Program-made: the position numbers and the translations under genes
In this document: positions 18,445 to 24,672 of the stretch, one piece after another
Numbering within the stretch: position 1 is the stretch's first letter
Layout: every line of letters begins with the position of its first letter
Source: an uncultured Clostridia bacterium
GTDB lineage: Bacteria; Bacillota; Clostridia; Christensenellales; UBA1242
Assembly: GCA_934757825.1 (NCBI GenBank)
Contig: CAKVLP010000002.1
Coordinates: 186,001-250,000 of the forward strand
Length of the DNA stretch: 64,000 bases
Reading direction: 5' to 3'
The notes under the pieces: model-generated
Told to the model about the DNA's origin: nothing
Database searches by the model: none
What the model saw: the letters and a program-made list of their open reading frames with translations, nothing else

Positions 18445-18474
18445 TAAAAAAAGTGAGTAAAAATTTACTCACTT
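18445..18474 (-). terminator. Terminator of the xer-type recombinase gene
   Basis: An 11-bp stem AAGTGAGTAAA/TTTACTCACTT that includes the end of the gene, followed on the minus strand by a T-tract. Confidence 0.85.
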
Positions 18475-19522
18475 ATTCTTCTCTTAATTTAACTTTTGTA
18501 GCAGCGCTTCGCCTTATATCATCGCTTATTGCAGCGTAATGTTTACGTGTTGTGTTAACATCTTTATGTCCCAAGCAATCTGCAACAACATAAATGTCTT
18601 GCGTTTCTCTATACAGATTTGTGCCAAATGTACTGCGGAGTTTGTGGGGTGTAATGTGTTTTAGCGGAGTAACAATTTCGCTGTATTTCTTAACAAGTTT
18701 TTCGACCGCACGGCAGGAGATTCGCTTGTTTTGCAGACTTAAAAACATCGCTTTTTCTGTCGGAGGAATTTCTTTATTGCGAGCACGTTGACGCAAATAC
18801 ATTTTTAGTGCATCTGCAACTTCATCATTAAAGTACAATACAACACGATTGCCACCTTTTCGAGTAACCCTAAACGCATTTTGCTCAAAGTCAAAATCGT
18901 CGATGTTAAGCCCAACACACTCTGAGATACGAATGCCTGTCCCCAAAAACAAACTCAACATTGCGTAATCGCGAACGCGGGTGTGCTTATGAAAGCCCTT
19001 TTGCATATCAGTAAAGCCTTCGCCGTCCTCAGCCATATTAAGCAGTTTTACGACCTCGTCAACTTCCAACCTTATAATCTCTTTGTCGTGAATTTTAGGT
19101 GTGTCAATTTTCTCACAAATGTTACTTTTTAACTTATCTTTTTTAAAAAAGTATTTAAACATTGCCCTGACCGAACTTAACTTTCTTGCTTTTGCCTGTT
19201 CGCCATTTTTATACTTTTTTCCGTCCATAACATAAAGCGATAGGTAATTTAGATATTTCTCTATGTGTGTCGCAGTAACTGTGTCAAGATCGGAAAGACT
19301 GAATTCTCTCATGCTAAGCATTTTGTATTCCGCACAGGAATGCGTCAAAAAATAAAAGAAGATTTTTAGGTCTCTTGCGTATCCCAGCCTAGTAAGTGAC
19401 GATGTATAAGCCTCAATCCCGAGGAAAAACTCATCACAAAAACTAGGGAGTTCTTCTATTAACTGACGAATTTTTAGAATGTTATCTTCGTCGCGTTGTA
19501 CAAAGTAATTTTCGTTTTTCAT
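18473..19522 (-). CDS. Tyrosine recombinase, XerC/XerD type
   Basis: 349 residues. N-terminal SAM-like core-binding domain (~35-160) and C-terminal catalytic domain. The six active-site positions are visible: Arg in GTGIRISEC, Lys in TRKGGNR, HKLR (His and Arg), LGHKD and the nucleophile Tyr in KHYAAIS. Family members resolve chromosome dimers or integrate mobile DNA. The gene lies next to lexA with no excisionase or att pair nearby, so a housekeeping Xer role is more likely than a phage integrase. Only a weak SD is visible before the ATG. Confidence 0.85.
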   Translation of the reverse strand: MKNENYFVQRDEDNILKIRQLIEELPSFCDEFFLGIEAYTSSLTRLGYARDLKIFFYFLTHSCAEYKMLSMREFSLSDLDTVTATHIEKYLNYLSLYVMDGKKYKNGEQAKARKLSSVRAMFKYFFKKDKLKSNICEKIDTPKIHDKEIIRLEVDEVVKLLNMAEDGEGFTDMQKGFHKHTRVRDYAMLSLFLGTGIRISECVGLNIDDFDFEQNAFRVTRKGGNRVVLYFNDEVADALKMYLRQRARNKEIPPTEKAMFLSLQNKRISCRAVEKLVKKYSEIVTPLKHITPHKLRSTFGTNLYRETQDIYVVADCLGHKDVNTTRKHYAAISDDIRRSAATKVKLREE

Positions 19523-19633
19523 ATTTTAATTATAAAATTTTTTCTTTTGTTAGTAAAGCAAAAAAATAGTTTTTAATAAATTGCCTAAGTTTTGCTTTTG
19601 TGCTAAACTATAAAAAATGTGAGGTGCATTGAG

Positions 19634-20506
19634 ATGTTTGTAGCCGACAAGTTTTTAGAACGAATAAACGTAAAAAGTTACGATGCCGTTAGGGCGGAGT
19701 TTAAACAAGCGATAGGGGAAATCCTACACGATTTTTTTGCCGACAAACCATTATTTACCAACGACACTCTTAGCCTGTATTACTACGATGAGTATGCTCT
19801 CGACACATGCATCTTAGCGCGCACAAACAATGTTTTGTACCTTGAAATCAATCAGCCTCAAAACATTAAAAAATGGGTCAAAAAAGAAAAACGTCACACT
19901 TACCCAGAACTATATTATTCATTAAAATCACTAAAATCAGATTTGTTTGATTTTTGCCTTACGCAGTTTGACAGCAACACACTTATGTGGGTCGACAAAT
20001 TCGGAGTTAATTTCTCAATCAATATATATGACGAAAACGATAATGTCACCAATTACAACTTCGCGGTTGTCCCTTGCATTACCTACGAAAACGAAAACGA
20101 CATCGAGGGAATAATGTACTTCAATGAGGATAGTAAAGACCTTGTTATCGAATATCCAAAACTTGCCATTGAAAGTTTCAATAACAAAAACAGAACAACT
20201 CTCGGACTGTACAAAGACTATGTGGTTATGTTTAAAAATATGCTAAGACTTATTAAAAACGAACGCTCTTTGCCATCGGAAATTTATGAGACAATTTTAT
20301 ATAACGTACCAGATTTGTTCTTCGAAAATTTCTCGCTTGAATGCATTCAACGTATTCTAAATTACATTCGCAATAGCAACTTATTTAACTACAAAACTTT
20401 GGACGATCAAGACTTTGCATTTGTGACAGCATACAGGCCAATGAACATTGTATATGTAAAACACATTATAAAACGACTTGAATCTTACATCAAAAAAATT
20501 AAATAA
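19634..20506 (+). CDS. Nucleotidyltransferase-like protein with lost catalytic motif (unknown function)
   Basis: 290 residues, no signal or membrane segment. The C-terminal half resembles the helical part of CD-NTase-like nucleotidyltransferases: VVPCITY, YPKLAIESFNNKN, then PSEIYETILYNVPDLFF. In those families an N-terminal GSYALGT motif starts the active site. Here the matching stretch is DEYALDT, and neither the following DxD nor the Asp before VVP is found. It therefore looks catalytically dead. The fold assignment is my inference from motif pattern. SD GAGGTG (19621-19626) sits 7 nt before the ATG at 19634; the upstream in-frame GTG overlaps that SD. Confidence 0.5.
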   Translation: MFVADKFLERINVKSYDAVRAEFKQAIGEILHDFFADKPLFTNDTLSLYYYDEYALDTCILARTNNVLYLEINQPQNIKKWVKKEKRHTYPELYYSLKSLKSDLFDFCLTQFDSNTLMWVDKFGVNFSINIYDENDNVTNYNFAVVPCITYENENDIEGIMYFNEDSKDLVIEYPKLAIESFNNKNRTTLGLYKDYVVMFKNMLRLIKNERSLPSEIYETILYNVPDLFFENFSLECIQRILNYIRNSNLFNYKTLDDQDFAFVTAYRPMNIVYVKHIIKRLESYIKKIK

Positions 20507-20514
20507 TTCTTATG

Positions 20515-20565
20515 GAAACTTGAAACAATAAATTGTCATAAATTAAAAATTTCAAGTTTCTTTTT
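20515..20565 (+). terminator. Terminator after the nucleotidyltransferase-like gene
   Basis: GAAACTTGAAA and TTTCAAGTTTC form an 11-bp stem around a ~24-nt loop, followed by TTTTTT. Confidence 0.8.
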
Positions 20566-20696
20566 TCATGCAAAAATTTACAAAATTACGGCAACAAATT
20601 ATCTTATTTTTTGATATAAAAATTCCTTAAATGTTGCTAAAAATTTATAAGAAATTTGCCATAAATTTGGGGTACCGAAAACCACAGTGTCACACT

Positions 20697-20709
20697 AATA
20701 CTATGCAAA
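20697..20709 (+). promoter_or_regulatory. AATACTATGCAAA motif, copy 1
   Basis: Exact copy of the 13-base motif shared with the PadR/ygjP intergenic region. Function unknown. Confidence 0.45.
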
Positions 20710-20859
20710 CTAAGACCTTAAAAATAATCATAAAAATTACAAAGTTATAAAAATTTTTTATTGTTTGCTGTGACAATAATTTAACAAAATAAATTTAATC
20801 TCATTAAACCTAATCAATAAAATTAAACCTTAAATTTTTATGAAAATATAAAATGTATA

Positions 20860-20887
20860 AATGCTATGCAAAGAAATACTATGCAAA
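20860..20887 (+). promoter_or_regulatory. Tandem motif pair AATgCTATGCAAA / AATACTATGCAAA
   Basis: Two directly repeated copies, 15 bp apart, at 20860-20872 and 20875-20887. The first copy differs by one base. A TATAAA lies just upstream. A further, reversed partial copy (TTGCATAGC) is at 20978-20986. Confidence 0.5.
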
Positions 20888-20934
20888 ATCAAATTTAACA
20901 ACTCCACGGGAAATAAAGCCGTTTTTTACCCCTT

Positions 20935-20966
20935 ACTATTCGCAAAAGTTGTGTTTTGCGAATAGT
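20935..20966 (+). terminator. Orphan intrinsic terminator (possible small RNA end)
   Basis: A perfect 13-bp stem ACTATTCGCAAAA/TTTTGCGAATAGT with a 6-nt loop, followed by five Ts. No gene lies upstream on the plus strand within 430 bp, and the previous gene already has its own terminator, so it may end a non-coding transcript. Confidence 0.6.
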
Positions 20967-21134
20967 TTTTATACACTTGCATAGCACCTTTTTAACCCAC
21001 TCCACGTGGAAAATTATTTGCATAAGTTAAAATTTGCTTGGGAGATTTATCAAATAAATTTGTCTTATGAGTGGGATATTAAAGTTGGATTTGTGATTGT
21101 CAATTTTACTTGAAACATTTGTATTGTACAATGA

Positions 21135-21172
21135 AGACTTGCCTACCCTGTTACAGACTTGCCCACCCTATT
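21135..21172 (+). repeat. Tandem 18-bp repeat, 20-bp period
   Basis: AGACTTGCCTACCCTGTT (21135-21152) and AGACTTGCCCACCCTATT (21155-21172) differ at two positions. They lie just beyond the terminator of the kinase-fold operon. Function unknown. Confidence 0.6.
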
Positions 21173-21191
21173 TTGAAAGGGATTTGGGTAC

Positions 21192-21224
21192 AAAAAAATC
21201 GCCACTTTTCGATGACGATTTTTT
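21192..21224. terminator. Terminator of the kinase-fold operon
   Basis: AAAAAAATCG and CGATTTTTT arms around a partly paired loop. Downstream of the minus-strand operon; symmetrical enough to act on both strands. Confidence 0.75.
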
Positions 21225-21231
21225 GTTTGTT

Positions 21232-22002
21232 TTAGCGGTGCTTATTCTTATCAATTCTTGATTGAAAATAATCTCTAACATGTTGTTCTGGCAAATTATT
21301 TTTGGCTGCCCTATATGTCTTTTTAATCACCTCTTTTAAGCAACTTATTTGTCTCTCTCTATTCTTTTTTAACATTCCGTAAGAGAGTTGGTCGATGTAT
21401 GCGAGGCTGTTTCGGCAAACGTATTTTGTTTGCGTAGCGATGTCAATCTCAGGTTTTTCGTGTTTCAAAACAGTAAGGTCAAGAAGAGTAAATCCAGTCT
21501 TTTCATCGTAGTTGTAGTTACGCCCAAATGCATCTACTTTTATAAATGGGCTTTTCTCAATTGAAAACATATCGTGAACAAATTTATCAAAATGTTCCTG
21601 CTTTCCTTCCGCCAACATTTCGGACATATACTTGGTGTACTTAGCAATCATAATGTTGCTATCCTCTATCTGATAGCCTCGATAAATCTTCCTTAGAAAA
21701 TCATATGAAGTCTCGTAAACCGCTGTCCCATTAGCACGCTCCATTAAGATGTATGCTAGAATTTGCGACTTGCATGGCAACTCAGCACAATCTAAAATCC
21801 TAGGGGTGTTTACGTCGTACTCATTTTTAAGTTCATCAATTTTTGACTTCATATCTTTAAGCGTTTCTAAGTAGTCTTGATAAAAATCGTGATACTGCTT
21901 CAATGCGAAATCTTGATACAAATACACAGTTCCCTCAGACCCAAATAGGCTTACTTCCCTGTGCCGTTTTATTCCGTCTACTAAATCTTTTGTAAGTTTC
22001 AT
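21232..22002 (-). CDS. Kinase-fold paralogue 1 of 3 (unknown function)
   Basis: 256 residues, soluble. I do not recognise a named family. Motifs suggest a protein-kinase/aminoglycoside-phosphotransferase-like fold: glycine-rich strand GSEGTVYL, beta-3 lysine FALKQYH, hinge ILMERANG, then VDAFGRN (D-x4-N, catalytic-loop-like) and, 13 residues after the Asn, LLDLT (metal-binding Asp). A central QEHFDKFVHDMF block is shared with its two neighbours. It is the last and most compact of three tandem paralogues; SD GAGAGGGGG lies before the ATG, 12 bp after gene 2. The substrate cannot be inferred. Confidence 0.6.
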   Translation of the reverse strand: MKLTKDLVDGIKRHREVSLFGSEGTVYLYQDFALKQYHDFYQDYLETLKDMKSKIDELKNEYDVNTPRILDCAELPCKSQILAYILMERANGTAVYETSYDFLRKIYRGYQIEDSNIMIAKYTKYMSEMLAEGKQEHFDKFVHDMFSIEKSPFIKVDAFGRNYNYDEKTGFTLLDLTVLKHEKPEIDIATQTKYVCRNSLAYIDQLSYGMLKKNRERQISCLKEVIKKTYRAAKNNLPEQHVRDYFQSRIDKNKHR

Positions 22003-22014
22003 TTTCCCCCTCTC

Positions 22015-22842
22015 TTAAAGTGCAAGACCTCTGATTTTGCAATCCAAACCAATAGGCGTGTTTTCTTCTGTAAAACTTTTGCTTATTTTGTTAAGTGATT
22101 TATATGTTTTTTTGTAAATAGGCTTAACCATTTTGTCTGAGTCGATATTGTTTCCATGCCCTGCCCAAATGCCACACGCAAGGTCAGCGATGTATTCTAA
22201 CGTGATGTAATATAGTCCATATTTTATAGGTTCAATATTTTCCGCCTTGTCCCTTGGTACTTTTGCTCCGCTAAGCAACCCATTGTTTTTAAAACTCAAA
22301 TCAAGTAGCGAAAATCCAACTTTATCGTCGTAGTAGATATTTTCGCCGAACTTATCAATCAACGCGTTATCATATAAAAGTGTTGTAAACACATCTTCTG
22401 CAAACTTATCAAAAAACTTTTGGTCGCCGTCAGCCAACTTCTCAGCCATAAGACAACAGTACTTTGATAGTTTGTGCGCAACACCCATATCTTGGTCGTT
22501 TGGAAGCAAGGTGTCAAGATTAGAAGAAAGTTGGGCATACACGGGCGAACCTTTTGCTCTCTCCATAAATAAATATGGCGTAACCTTGCCCGTAAAACTT
22601 TCTAGTCCGCGATGTTTAAACATCATATAGTCGTATATCTTTGGAGTGTTGATGCCAAGCCTATCGCGCAGATAATTTGTCGACCTCATAATAACATCAA
22701 GCACTTTCTCATCAACGCCATTATAATCGTAATATTCTTTAAGGGCGAAGTTCCCTTTTAAGTAAACTGTCGCTTCTCCGCCACAAAACTTTTGTTCATT
22801 AAAATCCTTAATTCTAAAAAGTAAATTCTCCGTTAGTTTCAT
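22015..22842 (-). CDS. Kinase-fold paralogue 2 of 3 (unknown function)
   Basis: 275 residues. Same layout as its neighbours: GGEATVYL, FALKEYYD, LFMERAKG, DQKFFDKFAEDVF, IDKFGENIYYDD and FSLLDLS. The D-x4-N and LLD spacing matches the kinase-fold catalytic loop and metal-binding Asp. The C-terminal ~70 residues are helical and diverge between the three copies. It starts 9 bp after gene 3 ends, with GGAGAGG before the ATG. Paralogy with genes 1 and 3 is clear by eye; the biochemical role is unknown. Confidence 0.6.
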   Translation of the reverse strand: MKLTENLLFRIKDFNEQKFCGGEATVYLKGNFALKEYYDYNGVDEKVLDVIMRSTNYLRDRLGINTPKIYDYMMFKHRGLESFTGKVTPYLFMERAKGSPVYAQLSSNLDTLLPNDQDMGVAHKLSKYCCLMAEKLADGDQKFFDKFAEDVFTTLLYDNALIDKFGENIYYDDKVGFSLLDLSFKNNGLLSGAKVPRDKAENIEPIKYGLYYITLEYIADLACGIWAGHGNNIDSDKMVKPIYKKTYKSLNKISKSFTEENTPIGLDCKIRGLAL

Positions 22843-22851
22843 AGCCCTCTC

Positions 22852-23697
22852 CTACTTAATGCGCTCTACATAGTCGGCAACATAATAATAATCTTTGTAT
22901 TTCGATCTAACCATATCCTTGGAGATTCCAGACTTATTAAGACCATTTATTGTTTTTTCGTAAACTGGGCTTAAAAACTTAAACGACTTCTCATTATCCT
23001 TAATTTCGGCATTGACGTGAGATGTGATGTTGGTAAGGTAGTCAAAAACAGTACTGCAAACATTATGCACAATTGAGTCTTGCGTCCTTTCAGGTGTATA
23101 CACATTGTCAGCCAAAACGCGTAGGTCTAGAATGGAAAATCCGCGTTTGTCGTCATAGTAAAGGTTTTGTCCCCAAGGGTCAATTGCAATCTTTTCATCG
23201 TTGTTTATGTTTAGGCAATCCTCAACAAGTTTTGTGAAGTGGCCTTGATCTGCGTCACATAGTTTTTTTGCCATATAATAACTGTATGCGTCTGCAACAC
23301 TTCCCTCGGGTGACATTGGTTGCAAATCAGGCATGTAATACTCGACCACTCTTCGATTATGAGTGTATGCGGGTATCCCTTCCGCCTTTTTCATTAGTAA
23401 GTAAGTTTTTATATCTGGGAAATCGTATTTAACATAGTAATCCAACATCTCGGGTGTTTTAACGCAGTACTTGTCGCGTAACGCGTTCGTGCGGTCGCAA
23501 ATATTTCGCAGTTGTTCACTTATATACGAGCGATCGGTGCTATCGGAAATAGTTTGATTGAAGTATCCAGCGCCATTGCTATGAAATTCCTTTAAGGCCA
23601 TATCGCCACACAAAAAAATAAGCCCCTCCGAACCAGAGAATGTTATGGACTTATTTTGTTTTATCATACTTATGACTTCGTCGTTTAAAATGCTCAT
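22852..23697 (-). CDS. Kinase-fold paralogue 3 of 3, first gene of the operon (unknown function)
   Basis: 281 residues. Motifs: GSEGLIFL, MALKEFH, LLMKKAEG, DQGHFTKLVEDC, IDPWGQNLYYDD and FSILDLR. SD GGGGA 6 nt before the ATG at 23697 sets this start; the frame is open 45 bp further upstream but without an SD. A near-consensus promoter lies just upstream, so the three paralogues are probably one transcript ending at 21192-21224. The glycine-rich strand is less canonical (GLIF instead of GTVY) than in copies 1 and 2. Confidence 0.6.
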   Translation of the reverse strand: MSILNDEVISMIKQNKSITFSGSEGLIFLCGDMALKEFHSNGAGYFNQTISDSTDRSYISEQLRNICDRTNALRDKYCVKTPEMLDYYVKYDFPDIKTYLLMKKAEGIPAYTHNRRVVEYYMPDLQPMSPEGSVADAYSYYMAKKLCDADQGHFTKLVEDCLNINNDEKIAIDPWGQNLYYDDKRGFSILDLRVLADNVYTPERTQDSIVHNVCSTVFDYLTNITSHVNAEIKDNEKSFKFLSPVYEKTINGLNKSGISKDMVRSKYKDYYYVADYVERIK

Positions 23698-23732
23698 ATT
23701 AAATCCCCTATAATATGATATTAAGTATTTAG

Positions 23733-23761
23733 AGTATATCACAGTAAAATGCTAAATTCAA
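23733..23761 (-). promoter_or_regulatory. Promoter of the kinase-fold operon
   Basis: Minus strand: -35 TTGAAT (23756-23761), 17-bp spacer ending in TGa, -10 TATACT (23733-23738). Confidence 0.7.
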
Positions 23762-23782
23762 TACCCATATTGAATTAAAATC

Positions 23783-23812
23783 AAAAAAAGACCTATAAAG
23801 AATTTAGGTCTT
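23783..23812 (-). terminator. Terminator of the YgjP-like gene
   Basis: AAGACCTA/TAGGTCTT stem followed on the minus strand by seven Ts. It includes the last base or two of the gene. Confidence 0.82.
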
Positions 23813-24482
23813 ATCTAAGTAGTGTCAAAACAAAGTCGTATTTCTTTAAATCGTTTTTATATTTTTTATAATCTGGCATAATGCTTTCGATTATTTTATA
23901 GAAGTTTGGAGAATGATTGAATTCAATAAGGTGTGTAAGTTCGTGAATTATTATGTAGTCAATTACTTTGTGTGGCAACATACAAATTCTGTAATTAAAC
24001 TTCAACACCCCGTTCTGAGAACAAGCACCCCACCTGCGTTTGTTGTTCATAATCACAATCTTAGAATAGTTTAGTTGCATAAGTGATGCAAAATATTCTA
24101 CGCGGTTTTTCAAAATCTCTTTTGCATTGTCTATGTACCAGTTTTGTACTAAGATTAACATTTTGTTTGAATCCCTAACCGCTGGCACTATAAATTCTGT
24201 ATCGGTGAGTTCTATTTTTCTAATGCCTTTTTGCTCAACGCGTTTATATTTTTTTCCGCAAAACAGAAAATACTCATAACTTAAATACTGCTTGTTGTTG
24301 ATTGTGTTTGCCAAAATTTCTTTTTGTTTTTGGTCAATCCACTTCTCTTTCTCTTTTATAAAAGTGAGTATATATTGCATACTAAGTTTCTTAGGTGCGC
24401 GCACAACAAGTTCGCCCGTTTTGGAAATTGATAGGCTCAAACTTCGCCTATTAGTCCTTATTAAAATATCCGGTTTTACCAT
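23811..24482 (-). CDS. YgjP-like metallopeptidase domain protein (M48-related, DUF45)
   Basis: 223 residues. N-terminal half is a beta-rich domain (RSLSLSISKTGELVVRAPKK) typical of YgjP-like proteins. The C-terminal half has the zinc motif HELTHLIEFNHSPNFY: HExxH plus the third His and Phe. MNNKRRWGACS precedes it as in the family (rxxWGsc). Members are putative cytosolic zinc proteases, sometimes linked to type I restriction loci, but none is seen here. SD GGGG lies 8 nt before the ATG at 24482; an ACTATGCAAA motif overlaps the leader. Confidence 0.85.
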   Translation of the reverse strand: MVKPDILIRTNRRSLSLSISKTGELVVRAPKKLSMQYILTFIKEKEKWIDQKQKEILANTINNKQYLSYEYFLFCGKKYKRVEQKGIRKIELTDTEFIVPAVRDSNKMLILVQNWYIDNAKEILKNRVEYFASLMQLNYSKIVIMNNKRRWGACSQNGVLKFNYRICMLPHKVIDYIIIHELTHLIEFNHSPNFYKIIESIMPDYKKYKNDLKKYDFVLTLLR

Positions 24483-24494
24483 TTGCCATTCCCC

Positions 24495-24515
24495 TTTGCA
24501 TAGTATTATAGCAAA
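24495..24515. promoter_or_regulatory. Imperfect palindrome with AATACTATGCAAA motif in ygjP-like promoter
   Basis: TTTGCATAGTATTATAGCAAA: the arms TTTGC/GCAAA are inverted, and the minus strand reads TATAAT followed by ACTATGCAAA just before the SD. An operator over the transcription start is plausible. Confidence 0.5.
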
Positions 24516-24552
24516 CATTCAAAAAAAAGCCTAATAAATAAGTTATATTGAT

Positions 24553-24590
24553 TTTGCATAGTAGTATATTTTTAAAGTTTGCATAGTATT
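24553..24590. promoter_or_regulatory. Two direct TTTGCATAGTAxT motifs upstream of padR
   Basis: TTTGCATAGTAGT (24553-24565) and TTTGCATAGTATT (24578-24590), same orientation, 25 bp apart. The second ends 4 bp before the padR -35, a position suited to a regulator. Confidence 0.5.
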
Positions 24591-24594
24591 TTAT

Positions 24595-24623
24595 TTGACT
24601 TAAATTGTAAAAAAATATATTAT
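24595..24623 (+). promoter_or_regulatory. padR-membrane gene promoter
   Basis: -35 TTGACT (24595-24600), 17-bp spacer, -10 TATTAT (24618-24623). Confidence 0.72.
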
Positions 24624-24672
24624 CTTGGTAAGAAAGAAAATTTTGTATCCAATCTATATTAGGAGGACGATA

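Larger units (their letters stand above)
20570..21190. other. ORF-free AT-rich intergenic region with repeats and an orphan terminator
   Basis: About 620 bp with no supportable coding sequence. It contains four copies of an ACTATGCAAA-type motif, two copies of ACTCCACGkGGAAA-like sequence (near 20901 and 20999, the second with the palindrome CCACGTGG), a perfect terminator hairpin at 20935-20966 and a tandem 18-mer at 21135-21172. A small RNA or a regulatory region is possible. Confidence 0.6.

Noticed and set aside
18473..19522. The tyrosine recombinase as an integrase of a mobile element
   Set aside because: Complete catalytic set, but no excisionase, relaxase, phage or att-like repeats at this locus; it sits beside lexA like a housekeeping Xer gene.
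23811..24482. YgjP-like gene as part of a type I restriction locus
   Set aside because: Such links exist elsewhere, but no hsdR, hsdM or hsdS is present in the neighbourhood.
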